Below the pieces are notes generated by a model. That model had not been told where the DNA came from and made no database searches. It worked only from the letters and a program-made list of their open reading frames with translations. This document shows, piece after piece, positions 25,045-34,594 of a DNA stretch of 44,681 bases. Position 1 is the first letter of the stretch, and every line of letters starts with the position of its first letter. The position numbers and the translations under genes were made by a program. This stretch comes from Desulfobacteraceae bacterium (GTDB lineage Bacteria; Desulfobacterota; Desulfobacteria; Desulfobacterales; Desulfosalsimonadaceae), in NCBI GenBank assembly GCA_003599885.1, contig QZKW01000001.1:1-44681 (forward strand), read 5' to 3'.

Positions 25045-26274
25045 ATGGACAAAGCTGTTATGGCTGAAAAAAACAAACACATCGTTGAAACACTCGTAAA
25101 AAAAGGGGTTCTTATCCCCAATCCCGGAAGCATAGAAATCGGAGAAGAGGTGAATCCGGACCGTATTTCCGGCCATGGTGTAATCATTCACACGGGATGT
25201 AAGATTTTTGGCGAAAATACCCTGATTTTGGACGGTGCAAGGCTGGGGTATGAGGCGCCGGTCACTATTCAGGATTGTTATATCGGACCGAATGTGCAGT
25301 TAAACGGCGGATATTTCAAGCAGGCCGTATTTTTAAAAAATGTGTCGGTGAGTTCCTGCGCTCATGTCCGGGAAGGCACCATCTTTGAGGAAGAGGCGGG
25401 GGCAGCCCATTCAGTGGGGTTAAAACAGACCGTTTTGTTTCCTTACGTCACCCTTGGCAGTCAAATCAATTTCTGTGACTGCCTGATGTCCGGCGGTACT
25501 GACAAAAAAAATCACAGCGAAGTCGGGAGTTCGTATATTCATTTTAATTTTACCCCTCAGCAGGACAAAGCCACCCCGTCTCTCATCGGTGACGTTCCCA
25601 GAGGCGTCATGTTAAATCAATCGCCGATATTTTTGGGAGGGCAGGGCGGGCTGGTGGGACCTTCCCTGTTGACATTCGGGATCACAATTGCAGCGGGAAC
25701 GATTTTCAGAAAAGACGAATTGCGGCCCCACCGCCTGATTTTCGGAGGCGCTGCTCAAGCAGGCAATATCCATTATATGCCCGGCGCATACACGAATACA
25801 AAACGAATTTTTAAGAATAATATCATTTATATCGCAAACCTTCTAGCGTTGATGGCGTGGTATCAGATAGTCCGGTACCTGTTTATATCCGGTGAATTTC
25901 CCATAGAAATGCACAAAGGACTTGTGGAAACCCTTGGCCTTGGTATCGATGAACGCATCCGGCGGCTTGACGGCTTTATGGGCAAACTGTCTGAATGCGC
26001 AGGCGGTGGTCCGGATACCGTATCCGGACCACCGGGTGACATCGTTCAACGGTGGCCGGAAACTCAGGCTTTTTTACGGTCCTGTCAAACATCCGCTATC
26101 TCAGGGGATGACCGGTTAAAAAAGCTATTTACAGATGCAGTCCGGAATGGAATAAACGCAACTGGCCCTGATTATGTAACGGTCATCAAAGCACTTTCTC
26201 CGGAAGATATTCAAACCGGAATCCTCTGGCTTCAGGGAATCGTTGATCAGGTGACAGACAGATTAATCGATTGA
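25045..26274 (+). CDS. left-handed beta-helix protein related to the GlmU acyltransferase domain
   Basis: This 409-residue protein begins almost at once with hexapeptide-type repeats (about 35-230), such as GCKIFGENTLILDGARLG and IGPNVQLNGG. A segment LIGDVPRGVMLNQSPIFLGG and a C-terminal helical part (about 260-409) follow. The nucleotidyltransferase domain of real GlmU is absent. Proteins of this kind tend to be labelled UDP-N-acetylglucosamine pyrophosphorylase, which its domain content does not support. glmM follows 55 bp downstream, which links it to amino-sugar or envelope precursor synthesis. An alternative ATG is at 25060. Confidence 0.75.
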   Translation: MDKAVMAEKNKHIVETLVKKGVLIPNPGSIEIGEEVNPDRISGHGVIIHTGCKIFGENTLILDGARLGYEAPVTIQDCYIGPNVQLNGGYFKQAVFLKNVSVSSCAHVREGTIFEEEAGAAHSVGLKQTVLFPYVTLGSQINFCDCLMSGGTDKKNHSEVGSSYIHFNFTPQQDKATPSLIGDVPRGVMLNQSPIFLGGQGGLVGPSLLTFGITIAAGTIFRKDELRPHRLIFGGAAQAGNIHYMPGAYTNTKRIFKNNIIYIANLLALMAWYQIVRYLFISGEFPIEMHKGLVETLGLGIDERIRRLDGFMGKLSECAGGGPDTVSGPPGDIVQRWPETQAFLRSCQTSAISGDDRLKKLFTDAVRNGINATGPDYVTVIKALSPEDIQTGILWLQGIVDQVTDRLID

Positions 26275-26329
26275 AATGGTAAATGAACGAAACCAGGACA
26301 GCAGAGAAGCTTAGCAAGGAATCAGATTC

Positions 26330-27682
26330 ATGAGCAGAACGTTATTCGGCACTGATGGCATCCGGGGAGTTGCCAACCAGTATCCCATCACACCGGAATT
26401 AATGATCAAACTCGGAAGAGCCATTGTCGATTGTCTGCCGGTTGGTTCTGAAAAAAAAATCATCATCGGCAAGGATCCCCGGATCTCCGGCGATATGATC
26501 GAAAGTGCCATTGCAGCCGGGATCTGCTCGGCAAATGGGAACGTCTTTTTCGCTGGAGTAATCCCGACACCTGCCATTGCGCACCTGACGGTTGCAGGCG
26601 GGTATGATGCCGGTATCGTGATTTCCGCATCCCACAATCCTTATTATGATAATGGCGTTAAAATATTTAACCATCAGGGATTTAAACTTTCAGATGATCT
26701 TGAGCAGACCATAGAAGATAAAGTTTTGGATGAAACTTTACTGTCTAATAATTCGATATCTAATAATATCGGCCTTGCATCACATCTTTGTGATGCGGCT
26801 TCGGAATACATCCGTTTTTTAAAGAATGCTTTACCTCCCGGTTGTTCCTTTGCAGGCTTGAAAGTTGTTATGGATTGCTCCAATGGCGCAGCGTCTCATA
26901 TCGCGCCTCAGGTATTCATTGATCTTGGCGCTGAAGTGGATGTCATCTTCGCCACCCCGGATGGCCGCAATATTAATGACGATTGCGGATCCCAACATAC
27001 TGAAACCCTGCAGGAGCGCGTTGTTCAGCAAAAAGCCCATATCGGACTTGCGTTTGACGGGGACGCGGACCGGCTTATTGCGGTGGATGAGCAGGGCCAT
27101 AAGGTAACCGGCGATCAGATTTTGGCCGTATGCGCCAAATATTTTAAGGAAAACGGGCGATTAAAAAATAATATTGTAGTCAGTACGGTAATGAGCAATG
27201 TGGGGCTGCACCAGGCTCTTAAAGAAATGAATATTCAGCATGTTATTGCAGATGTAGGCGACCGGTACGTGATAGAAAAGATGATGGAGCATCATGCCGT
27301 TATCGGCGGAGAGGATTCCGGGCATATGATTTTTTTGGATCACCATTCTTCAGGTGACGGCATATTGACTGCCATCCGATTGATGGAGGTGATGCAAAAC
27401 ACGTCGCGTTCTCTGTCTGATCTTGTGGATGTGATGCAGGTCTATCCCCAGGTGCTGCTCAATATAAATGTCCGGGAAATGGTTGATATCGGGAGTGTGC
27501 CCGAAATTACCGGTATTATTCAAAAAGTGGAACGGCAATTAGGAGATCAGGGCAGGGTGCTGGTGCGTTATTCAGGAACCCAGCCGCTTTGCCGGGTGAT
27601 GGTGGAGGGGCCGGATACAGGGGATACGCATCGGTTTTGTCGGGATATTGCGGATGTGATTCAAGAAAAACTGGGAATTTAA
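26330..27682 (+). CDS. glmM: phosphoglucosamine mutase
   Basis: This 450-residue enzyme of the alpha-D-phosphohexomutase family converts glucosamine 6-phosphate to glucosamine 1-phosphate for UDP-GlcNAc. The phosphoserine loop is ISASHNPYYDNGVKIF (Ser101). The metal loop DGDADR, the sugar-binding GGEDSGH and the phosphate-binding RYSGTQPLCRV are intact. GEDSGH with the N-terminal FGTDGIRG favours GlmM over phosphomannomutase. It is likely transcribed with the upstream beta-helix protein. Confidence 0.92.
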   Translation: MSRTLFGTDGIRGVANQYPITPELMIKLGRAIVDCLPVGSEKKIIIGKDPRISGDMIESAIAAGICSANGNVFFAGVIPTPAIAHLTVAGGYDAGIVISASHNPYYDNGVKIFNHQGFKLSDDLEQTIEDKVLDETLLSNNSISNNIGLASHLCDAASEYIRFLKNALPPGCSFAGLKVVMDCSNGAASHIAPQVFIDLGAEVDVIFATPDGRNINDDCGSQHTETLQERVVQQKAHIGLAFDGDADRLIAVDEQGHKVTGDQILAVCAKYFKENGRLKNNIVVSTVMSNVGLHQALKEMNIQHVIADVGDRYVIEKMMEHHAVIGGEDSGHMIFLDHHSSGDGILTAIRLMEVMQNTSRSLSDLVDVMQVYPQVLLNINVREMVDIGSVPEITGIIQKVERQLGDQGRVLVRYSGTQPLCRVMVEGPDTGDTHRFCRDIADVIQEKLGI

Positions 27683-27721
27683 AAAAAAATCCCCTTCTCC
27701 ACCATTTAAGAGGAGAAGGGG
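27681..27721 (-). terminator. terminator of the Bax inhibitor-1 gene
   Basis: CCCCTTCTCC and GGAGAAGGGG form a 10-bp stem (27691-27721). On the minus strand it is followed by ATTTTTTTTT. It lies 18 bp past the stop codon of the minus-strand membrane protein gene. Confidence 0.8.
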
Positions 27722-27738
27722 AGAGCACCGAAACCGGA

Positions 27739-28452
27739 TTAGTCCCTGCTGGTGCCAAAAATGCGCAGCAGCATGAGGAATAAATTAATAAAATCAAGAT
27801 ATAAAGACAGTGCGCCAATGATTGCGCCTTTACGGATGACCCCGGCTTCAAGTCCGGCCGGCTGTGTCAGGGCCATGTGCTTGAGTTTCTGGGTGTCATA
27901 GGCGGTCAGTCCCACAAACACGATCACGCCGACATAACTGATAATCATGTTCATGGCGGAACTCTTGATAAACATATTAACGACGGTTGCGATAATAATA
28001 CCAATCAACCCCATGCTCATGAAGCCGCCAATGGAAGTGAGATCCCGCTTGGTTATCATGCCGTAGACGCTGCACGCCACAAACGTTCCCGCGCATATAA
28101 AAAAGGTGGATGCGATGGATGCGCCGGTGTATGCGAGAAATATAAAGGACAGGGTCAAGCCGTTTAACGCCGCATACAGCACAAACAGACCCGTTGCGGT
28201 GGATGCCTCAATTTTTTGAACACGGGCGCTGAGATATACGACAAGACCCAGTTCAGCGATAATTAACCCGAAAAAAACCAACTGGTTGCCAAAAATAAGC
28301 CCCATCAGTGAAGGACTTTGGGACACATAATAAGCGACACCGCCGGTCAGGGCCAGTCCGACAGCCATCCAGTTGTAAACACTCTGGATAAAACTGTTGA
28401 CCATTACCTGGCTCTGGGCGCCTGCTTGACGGGTGGAAAGGGATTCAACCAT
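27739..28452 (-). CDS. Bax inhibitor-1 / YccA family membrane protein
   Basis: This 237-residue protein has seven hydrophobic segments and the family features: a charged N-terminus with VYNWMAVGLALTGG, an internal LTAYDTQKLK, and an acidic C-terminal half-helix with LYLDFINLFLMLLRIFG. Family members are pH-sensitive calcium-leak channels or modulators of membrane proteolysis. The start is set at 28452 because AGGAGG lies six bases upstream. A longer frame to 28542 adds 30 residues without a ribosome-binding site. It has its own terminator. Confidence 0.92.
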   Translation of the reverse strand: MVESLSTRQAGAQSQVMVNSFIQSVYNWMAVGLALTGGVAYYVSQSPSLMGLIFGNQLVFFGLIIAELGLVVYLSARVQKIEASTATGLFVLYAALNGLTLSFIFLAYTGASIASTFFICAGTFVACSVYGMITKRDLTSIGGFMSMGLIGIIIATVVNMFIKSSAMNMIISYVGVIVFVGLTAYDTQKLKHMALTQPAGLEAGVIRKGAIIGALSLYLDFINLFLMLLRIFGTSRD

Positions 28453-28649
28453 TAAAAACCTCCTGAAATCATTAAAGTAAATATTAAATATAAAGCGGCA
28501 TTTGCCGAATGATATGTTTTTTATGATATTAAAATAACACACAAATCCTGATTAGCAACAAAAAGGGGCGGATAAAGAAAAAAATATTTACGCCCATCAG
28601 GTGTCTCAGATTTTTCGAACAAATAATTATATCATGAATAATCAATAAT

Positions 28650-28910
28650 ATGAATCCAACAGAGCTATATCAGCAGTTAAAGGATTTGGCGGCCAAACTG
28701 GACATCCAGGTGGCTGAACAGAATCTCCGGGTAACTGGCGTGAACGCCAAAAGCGGTTTCTGTATTGTGAAAGACCAGAAGCTGTTTATTATGGATAAGC
28801 ATTTGCCGGTTCGTGAAAAACTGGAAACCCTGGCTGACTGTCTGAAAACCATGCCCCTGGATGATATCTATGTGGTGCCGGTGGTGCGAAAATATCTGGA
28901 CCGGTCATAA
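28650..28910 (+). CDS. hypothetical protein, 86 residues
   Basis: This small, soluble, mixed-charge protein has a helix-strand pattern (TELYQQLKDLAAKLDIQV, then FCIVKDQKLFIMDKHLP, then a helix and IYVVPVVRKYL). Regular amphipathic spacing and good codon use argue for a real gene, although no Shine-Dalgarno is visible. No known domain was recognised. It is divergent to the Bax inhibitor-1 gene and stands alone. Confidence 0.65.
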   Translation: MNPTELYQQLKDLAAKLDIQVAEQNLRVTGVNAKSGFCIVKDQKLFIMDKHLPVREKLETLADCLKTMPLDDIYVVPVVRKYLDRS

Positions 28911-29245
28911 AACATAGCAGGGGTACTCAATTGAGAGAGATGAAGGCATGGTGCTTGAGCGCTGAATTAAAAGTTTACATAATATTCCTTATCAGACGTT
29001 ATAAATTTATCAAAAAAATAGCGATGATTTGGTGGGTGTTTTGTAGAGCGGATTTGGACGGCTATCTATTTGAGGATCAGGATTATGAGAAGATCGCCCA
29101 CTGAACCCGGCCATTGAATTAAATTTGCATTGAATGGCCCAGTCGATTGTGCTAGTGACATAGCCTTAAGGAATATTTTTTCATTGTTTGTATTATTTCT
29201 GTCCCGAGTTCAAAATTCAAAATTAATCAATATTGGATTGCGCTC
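28911..29245. other. gap before xseA
   Basis: No confident gene. A short frame at about 29041-29103 reads RADLDGYLFEDQDYEKIAH before a stop. It could be a gene scrap, but it was not recognised. No T-run hairpin or riboswitch-like structure was seen. Confidence 0.35.
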
Positions 29246-30610
29246 TTGCAAAAGTTGCCTGCTGATCGAAAGATTTATTCGGTTTCACAACTGACCGAAA
29301 ATATTAAAACGATACTTGAAGAAAGCTTTCCATTTATCTGGATTTCCGGAGAAATTTCAAATTTCAAGTCGCCGGTTTCCGGTCATTATTATTTTACTCT
29401 GAAGGACAATTCAGCTCAAATTAACGCCATCATGTTTCGCGGGCAAAACCGCAGCCTGAAATTTTTACCCGAAGATGGCATGAAAATCACCGGCTTCGGC
29501 AGGATCAGCGTCTATCAGCCCCGGGGTTCCTATCAGATTATTCTGGAATATATCGAACCTGCAGGCATTGGCGCTCTTCAGGCCGCTTTTGAACAGCTGA
29601 AAGCCCGATTGTCGGCTGAAGGCCTGTTTGACGACCGCTATAAAAAACCCTTGCCGTTTCTTCCAAAAAAAATTTATCTTATCACTTCTCCGACCGGCTC
29701 TGTTGTTTATGATATGATTCGCGTGATTCACCGAAGATTTACCCGTGTGGCGATCTCCATTATTCCGGTCAAAGTTCAGGGCGATGATGCGGCGGATGAC
29801 ATTGTCACAGCTGTCAACTTATTGAATACATTACCTGATGCAGATGTTGCAATTATTGCCAGGGGCGGCGGATCACTGGAGGATTTAAGCGCTTTTAATG
29901 CCGAAACGGTTGCCAGAGCGATATTTGCTTCAAAGGTTCCCATTGTCTCCGCCATTGGCCATGAAACGGATTTCACAATTGCCGATTTTGTAGCTGACCT
30001 TCGCGCCCCTACCCCTTCGGTGGCCGCTGAACTGGTGGTTCCAGTCCATGCTGACCTGCTTGACCGCCTGCGCCAGATCAGCCGCCAGCTGCGGTTGCGG
30101 CTGAATCAGCAATTTGATAAAAAATTACGTGCGCTGAAAAATTTATCCCGCCGCCTGGTTCACCCGCAACGACGCATCGATGATTTAAAACTCCGGCTGG
30201 ATGACGCGTTCATGCGTCTTGTCCGGTCATTTAATCAATCCATTCACCAAAAGCGCACGCATTTGACATGGCGGGATGATCGCCTGAAAAAAAATCATCC
30301 CACAGCGCGTATGGCGCTGCTGCGCAATTTGTTGACCAGAAACACGGATGATTTAGTGTCATCCATTACCTCTGCTTTAGCCCTTCACCGCTCCGCTCTG
30401 CAGACACTTAACGGTCGATTACAGGCGCTCAACCCGACAGCAGTGCTTGAGCGTGGATACAGCATCACTCGGACTTTCCCGGGCCGACACCTCATCTCCG
30501 ATGCTGCGGATGTGTCGACCGGTCAACAAGTTGAAATCTTGCTGGCCAAAGGGTCAATTATCTGTCGTGTTGAAAAGGAAATGTATGATGGCGAAAAAAA
30601 AGACGTTTGA
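29246..30610 (+). CDS. xseA: exodeoxyribonuclease VII large subunit
   Basis: This 454-residue protein has an N-terminal OB-fold domain (about 10-105, with IWISGEISNFK and HYYFTLKD). The catalytic domain follows with YLITSPTGSVVYD and GGGSLEDL (207-214), then EVVARAI-like and PIVSAIGHETDFTIADFVAD. A long coiled-coil and a C-terminal block LERGYSI complete it. With XseB it degrades single-stranded DNA. The only start giving the usual N-terminus is a TTG at 29246, without a clear ribosome-binding site. It leads a five-gene operon with xseB, ispA, dxs and tlyA. Confidence 0.93.
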   Translation: MQKLPADRKIYSVSQLTENIKTILEESFPFIWISGEISNFKSPVSGHYYFTLKDNSAQINAIMFRGQNRSLKFLPEDGMKITGFGRISVYQPRGSYQIILEYIEPAGIGALQAAFEQLKARLSAEGLFDDRYKKPLPFLPKKIYLITSPTGSVVYDMIRVIHRRFTRVAISIIPVKVQGDDAADDIVTAVNLLNTLPDADVAIIARGGGSLEDLSAFNAETVARAIFASKVPIVSAIGHETDFTIADFVADLRAPTPSVAAELVVPVHADLLDRLRQISRQLRLRLNQQFDKKLRALKNLSRRLVHPQRRIDDLKLRLDDAFMRLVRSFNQSIHQKRTHLTWRDDRLKKNHPTARMALLRNLLTRNTDDLVSSITSALALHRSALQTLNGRLQALNPTAVLERGYSITRTFPGRHLISDAADVSTGQQVEILLAKGSIICRVEKEMYDGEKKDV

Positions 30611-30839
30611 AGAATCAATGAAACAGTTGGAACAAATTGTTGAAGACTTGGAAGACGGGGATCTCCCTCTGGAAGATGCGTTGAAAAAATTTGAAGACGG
30701 CGTGCTGCTTTCCAAATTCTGCTTTCAGAAGCTGGATGAAACGGAAAAAAAAGTGTCCTTATTATTAAAAGGACCGGGCGGGCAAATTCAGGAAACCCCT
30801 TTTTTAAGCACTGGTGAAAATCTAAAGGAAGAAAGATAA
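30585..30839 (+). CDS. xseB: exodeoxyribonuclease VII small subunit
   Basis: This 84-residue protein has the XseB helical pattern FEESMKQLEQIVEDLEDGDL followed by EDALKKFEDGV. It overlaps the xseA end by 26 bp. Two consecutive ATGs (30585, 30588) are possible starts; AAAAGGAA at 30573-30580 fits the second slightly better. The stop codon is directly followed by the TTG start of ispA. It forms the multi-copy regulatory subunit of exonuclease VII. Confidence 0.92.
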   Translation: MMAKKKTFEESMKQLEQIVEDLEDGDLPLEDALKKFEDGVLLSKFCFQKLDETEKKVSLLLKGPGGQIQETPFLSTGENLKEER

Positions 30840-31751
30840 TTGAACTCTTTTGCCCCCCCCGCCCCTTTTGATTTGACGGGGTATCTGGATAATCATCGAC
30901 GGGTCATTGATCAGGCTCTTGAAAAAATCATCATCAGCCATTTTGCGGAAACCCGGCTGTGCCATGCCATGAAATATTCCCTCATGGCATCCGGCAAACG
31001 GCTTCGACCGATTTTATGCATGGCAGCTGCTGAAACTGTGGGCGAAATTAATCCCCAAGTCATTGCCGCTGCCTGCGCCATTGAAATGATTCATACCTAT
31101 TCCCTGATTCATGATGATTTACCGGCCATGGATAACGATGCACTGCGGCGCGGCAAGCCCACCTGCCACGTACAGTTTGACGAAGCCACAGCTGTTCTGG
31201 CAGGAGATGCGCTCCTTACCTTTGCATTTGAAATTTTCGCGTCCGCTTCCGTATCACCTGAAAACGCCGGGATTATGCTGCAGGTAATCAGAAACGTCTC
31301 AACAGCCGCAGGGCATAAAGGCATGATCGAAGGACAGATGCAGGATATTGCCGCAGAGGGGATTGATATGACTTTAGATGCCCTCAAAACCATGCATGCT
31401 CTAAAAACCGGCGCGTTAATCGAGGCATCGGTGGCAAGCGGCGCCCTGCTGGCCGGCGGATCGGAATCGGAAATCCGGCAGCTCGAAATTTATGCCCGTG
31501 ATATCGGCCTGGCATTTCAGGTGGTGGACGACATATTAAATGTTGAAGGGGATGCGGGTGAAATGGGCAAGGCCACCGGCACGGACGCATCCCGGGGCAA
31601 ATCCACCTACCCTGCCCTTCTCGGACTATCGCAATCGAAACAGTTTGCCGCTGAACTTATTAACAATGCCTTGCATGCACTGGATATTTTTGGTATCAAA
31701 TCAACCTCTCTTAAAGCTCTGGCAAATTATGTAATCGAAAGAAAACGGTAA
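30840..31751 (+). CDS. ispA: farnesyl/geranylgeranyl diphosphate synthase (trans-isoprenyl diphosphate synthase)
   Basis: This 303-residue enzyme condenses isopentenyl diphosphate with allylic diphosphates. The first aspartate-rich motif is DDLPAMD (92-98) within MIHTYSLIHDD; the second is DDILNVEGD. GKRLRPIL supplies the diphosphate-binding arginine and lysine. The start is TTG, immediately after the xseB stop, so translation is probably coupled. The product chain length is most likely C15, as for IspA, but C20 cannot be excluded. Confidence 0.92.
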   Translation: MNSFAPPAPFDLTGYLDNHRRVIDQALEKIIISHFAETRLCHAMKYSLMASGKRLRPILCMAAAETVGEINPQVIAAACAIEMIHTYSLIHDDLPAMDNDALRRGKPTCHVQFDEATAVLAGDALLTFAFEIFASASVSPENAGIMLQVIRNVSTAAGHKGMIEGQMQDIAAEGIDMTLDALKTMHALKTGALIEASVASGALLAGGSESEIRQLEIYARDIGLAFQVVDDILNVEGDAGEMGKATGTDASRGKSTYPALLGLSQSKQFAAELINNALHALDIFGIKSTSLKALANYVIERKR

Positions 31752-31799
31752 CGATTCGTCAGCGATTGACGTTCGTTTTATATAAGGAGTTCCTTTGAT

Positions 31800-33674
31800 T
31801 TGAATCTGCTCAACCGAATCAACTCACCCAAAGATTTAAAAAAAATCCCGCGAGAAGACCTGCCGGAACTGGCCCGCGAAATCCGTCAGAGGATTGTGGA
31901 TGTGGTTTCTAAAACCGGCGGGCACCTGGCCTCCAGCCTTGGTGTTGTGGAACTGACCATTGCCCTGCATTATGTGTTTGATGTGCCGGAGGATAAAATT
32001 ATCTGGGATGTGGGACATCAGGGATACGCGCATAAACTGCTGACCGGCAGGCAAGACCGGTTTCATACACTTCGTCAGCATGGCGGCATTTCAGGCTTTC
32101 CGAAAATCACCGAAAGCCCCTTTGACGCTTTTACCACCGGGCACAGCAGCACTTCCATTTCTGCGGCCCTGGGACTTGCCACAGCCAAGGGTCTGAAGTC
32201 TGAATCTTCAAAGATTATTGCTGTTATCGGGGATGGGTCCATGACGGCTGGCCTTGCTTTTGAAGGACTGAATCAGGCCGGAGATTCTAAAAAAGACATG
32301 ATTGTTATTTTAAATGATAATGACCTGTCCATTGCGCCGAATGTGGGCGCCCTTTCCTCTTTGCTCAGCCGAACGTTTTCAGCCAAATATTTGCAGGATT
32401 TGAAAAGGGAATTTGGGGATTTCCTGTTGTCGCTGCCTAAAATCGGCCCGGATGCTTATCTATTCGCCAAACGGGCAGAAGAATCATTTAAGGCCTTTGT
32501 CACGCCGGGTATGCTGTTTGAAGGGTTTAATTTCGATTATTACGGACCTATCAAAGGACACCGCTTAAATCACCTGATTGACATTTTAACCAACATGAAA
32601 AAGCTTGACGGGCCGGTGCTGCTGCATGTCATCACCCAGAAAGGCAAAGGATATGCGCCGGCTGAAAAAAATCCGGTGTATTTTCATGGGGTGGGTTGTT
32701 TTGAAGCAGAAACCGGCGCAAAACTTTCCGGTCAGAAAACGGCGCCCACCTATACTGAGGTTTTCGGCAACACCCTGGCGGAAATGGCGGAGACCGACGA
32801 AAAAATCATCGCTGTGACAGCCGCCATGCCCGAAGGCACCGGACTGATCCCGTTTTCCAAAAAATTTCCCGACCGGTTTTTTGACGTGGGCATTGCGGAG
32901 CAGCATGGCGTGACCTTTGCTGCAGGCCTCGCCATGGAAGGATTAAAGCCGGTGGTCGCCATTTATTCCACATTTTTGCAACGGGCCTATGATCAGATTG
33001 TCCATGATGTATGCCTGGAATCCCTGCCGGTGATCTTTGCGGTGGATCGCGGCGGTATTGTGGGTGAAGATGGGCCCACTCACCACGGATTGTTTGATTT
33101 GTGCTACCTGAGATCCTTGCCCAACATGACCGTCATGGCTCCCAAAGATGAGAATGAATTGCGGCGAATGATAGCGACCGCCATCGCGTACCCTGGCCCC
33201 ATAGCGTTTCGCTACCCCAGAGGATGCGGCCTGGGGGTTGCGATGGATTCACCCATTGAACCCATTGACATCGGAAAAGGGGAACTTCTCGCGGACGGTC
33301 GGGATGTGCTGATTTTAGCCATCGGCAGCACGGTTGCGGATGCAATGGAGGCCCGCCGGATGTTGACGAAAAAGGGAGTTGACGCTGCAGTGGTCAACTG
33401 CCGGTTTGTCAAACCTCTGGATGCCGGGTTAATTTGCGGACTTGCGGAAAGAATTCCCAACATTATTACCGTTGAGGACGGTCTCCTCCAGGGCGGTTTC
33501 GGCAGCGCGGTGCTGGAGGCGCTGAATGATCAGGACATTCACAATGTTCGCGTGAAACGGCTTGGAATTGATGACAGGTTTATTGAACATGGTCCCATCC
33601 GGACACTTCGCGCCCGCTATGGACTGGATGCTGAAGCCATAGCGGCTGAGGCCGTTTCAATGCTCCGGCAATAA
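31800..33674 (+). CDS. dxs: 1-deoxy-D-xylulose-5-phosphate synthase
   Basis: This 624-residue thiamine-diphosphate enzyme joins pyruvate and glyceraldehyde 3-phosphate in the first step of the MEP isoprenoid pathway. [14 protein letters not shown] (71-84), the cofactor motif [15 protein letters not shown] (144-158) and the transketolase pyrimidine-domain segment [15 protein letters not shown] are intact. The start is TTG with TAAGGAG about ten bases upstream. It lies between ispA and tlyA, so precursor supply and prenyl elongation are encoded together. Confidence 0.95.
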   Translation: MNLLNRINSPKDLKKIPREDLPELAREIRQRIVDVVSKTGGHLASSLGVVELTIALHYVFDVPEDKIIWDVGHQGYAHKLLTGRQDRFHTLRQHGGISGFPKITESPFDAFTTGHSSTSISAALGLATAKGLKSESSKIIAVIGDGSMTAGLAFEGLNQAGDSKKDMIVILNDNDLSIAPNVGALSSLLSRTFSAKYLQDLKREFGDFLLSLPKIGPDAYLFAKRAEESFKAFVTPGMLFEGFNFDYYGPIKGHRLNHLIDILTNMKKLDGPVLLHVITQKGKGYAPAEKNPVYFHGVGCFEAETGAKLSGQKTAPTYTEVFGNTLAEMAETDEKIIAVTAAMPEGTGLIPFSKKFPDRFFDVGIAEQHGVTFAAGLAMEGLKPVVAIYSTFLQRAYDQIVHDVCLESLPVIFAVDRGGIVGEDGPTHHGLFDLCYLRSLPNMTVMAPKDENELRRMIATAIAYPGPIAFRYPRGCGLGVAMDSPIEPIDIGKGELLADGRDVLILAIGSTVADAMEARRMLTKKGVDAAVVNCRFVKPLDAGLICGLAERIPNIITVEDGLLQGGFGSAVLEALNDQDIHNVRVKRLGIDDRFIEHGPIRTLRARYGLDAEAIAAEAVSMLRQ

Positions 33675-33683
33675 AAGTATTCA

Positions 33684-34433
33684 ATGGCTGCCATTCAAAA
33701 AAAAAGACTGGATGTTTTGCTGGTTGACAAGGGCTTGGCCCCCAGCCGCCAGCGGGCCCAGTCGTTGATTATGGCCGGCAGTATCCTGGTGGATGGCCAG
33801 CCGGTTGACAAGCCCGGCGCAATGATTTTCGAAAGCGCCGTAATTGTCAATAAGGGTGGCGACCTTCCCTTTGTCAGTCGCGGCGGTTTAAAGCTCCAGG
33901 AAGCTCTCGATTTTCTGGATATGGATGTCAGCGGATATGTTTGCCTGGATGTCGGAGCGTCAACCGGTGGATTTACAGATTGCCTGCTCCAGCGTTTGGC
34001 TGCCCGTGTCTATGCCATTGATGTGGGATATGGCCAGCTTGACTGGCGACTGAGACAGGATCCCCGTGTGGTCGTCATTGAACGGTCGAACATCCGGTAC
34101 GCCACTCCGGAAATACTGCCCGAACCCTTTGACCTGATAACGGTGGACGTGTCGTTTATTTCTTTAAAAATCGTTATTCCGGCGGTCATTCCTTTTTTAA
34201 AACAGCAGGGAAAAATTCTTGCACTGATCAAGCCCCAGTTTGAAGTCGGCAAAGGCGAGGTGGGCAAAGGCGGGGTAGTCAAAGACCCGGCCCTGCATGA
34301 GGCGGTTATCGCGGATCTTTCGGTTTTTTTCTCAGATGCGGGATTTGTGCCCGGACCGGTTATTCCATCGCCAATATTAGGGCCAAAGGGGAACCGGGAA
34401 TTTATTATTTTTTTAACAAAAAAGGGTTTGTAA
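33684..34433 (+). CDS. tlyA: TlyA family rRNA (cytidine-2'-O)-methyltransferase
   Basis: This 249-residue protein has an N-terminal S4 RNA-binding domain (about 5-65, LDVLLVDKGLAPSRQRAQ) and an FtsJ-like methyltransferase domain (about 66-245). LDVGASTGGFTDCLLQ is the SAM site, followed by DVSFISL and IKPQFEVG. The C-terminal GPKGNREFIIFL is typical. TlyA methylates 16S and/or 23S rRNA; the haemolysin label of the family is historical. It starts nine bases after the dxs stop. Confidence 0.92.
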   Translation: MAAIQKKRLDVLLVDKGLAPSRQRAQSLIMAGSILVDGQPVDKPGAMIFESAVIVNKGGDLPFVSRGGLKLQEALDFLDMDVSGYVCLDVGASTGGFTDCLLQRLAARVYAIDVGYGQLDWRLRQDPRVVVIERSNIRYATPEILPEPFDLITVDVSFISLKIVIPAVIPFLKQQGKILALIKPQFEVGKGEVGKGGVVKDPALHEAVIADLSVFFSDAGFVPGPVIPSPILGPKGNREFIIFLTKKGL

Positions 34434-34504
34434 CAGAAATACCGTTTCCGATATTTTTACCATGTCGATTTATCCCATTTTTCACCCGTCTTTTCGATTT
34501 AACG

Positions 34505-34531
34505 TTGATTTTTTGAATGTGAATATATAAT
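34505..34531 (+). promoter_or_regulatory. candidate promoter of the EF-G-like gene
   Basis: A perfect -10 TATAAT (34526-34531) is preceded by TTGATT (34505-34510), but the spacing is only 15 bp. It lies 64 bp before the ATG, in the gap behind the tlyA operon. Confidence 0.4.
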
Positions 34532-34594
34532 GATTTTAAATTGTATTTTAGAGTCAGATCAACAAATCTTGTAGAGAGGAGTTAAAATACTGAA

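Noticed and set aside
28911-29245. A riboswitch or leader RNA in front of xseA
   Set aside because: No conserved riboswitch core and no terminator-antiterminator pair could be recognised.
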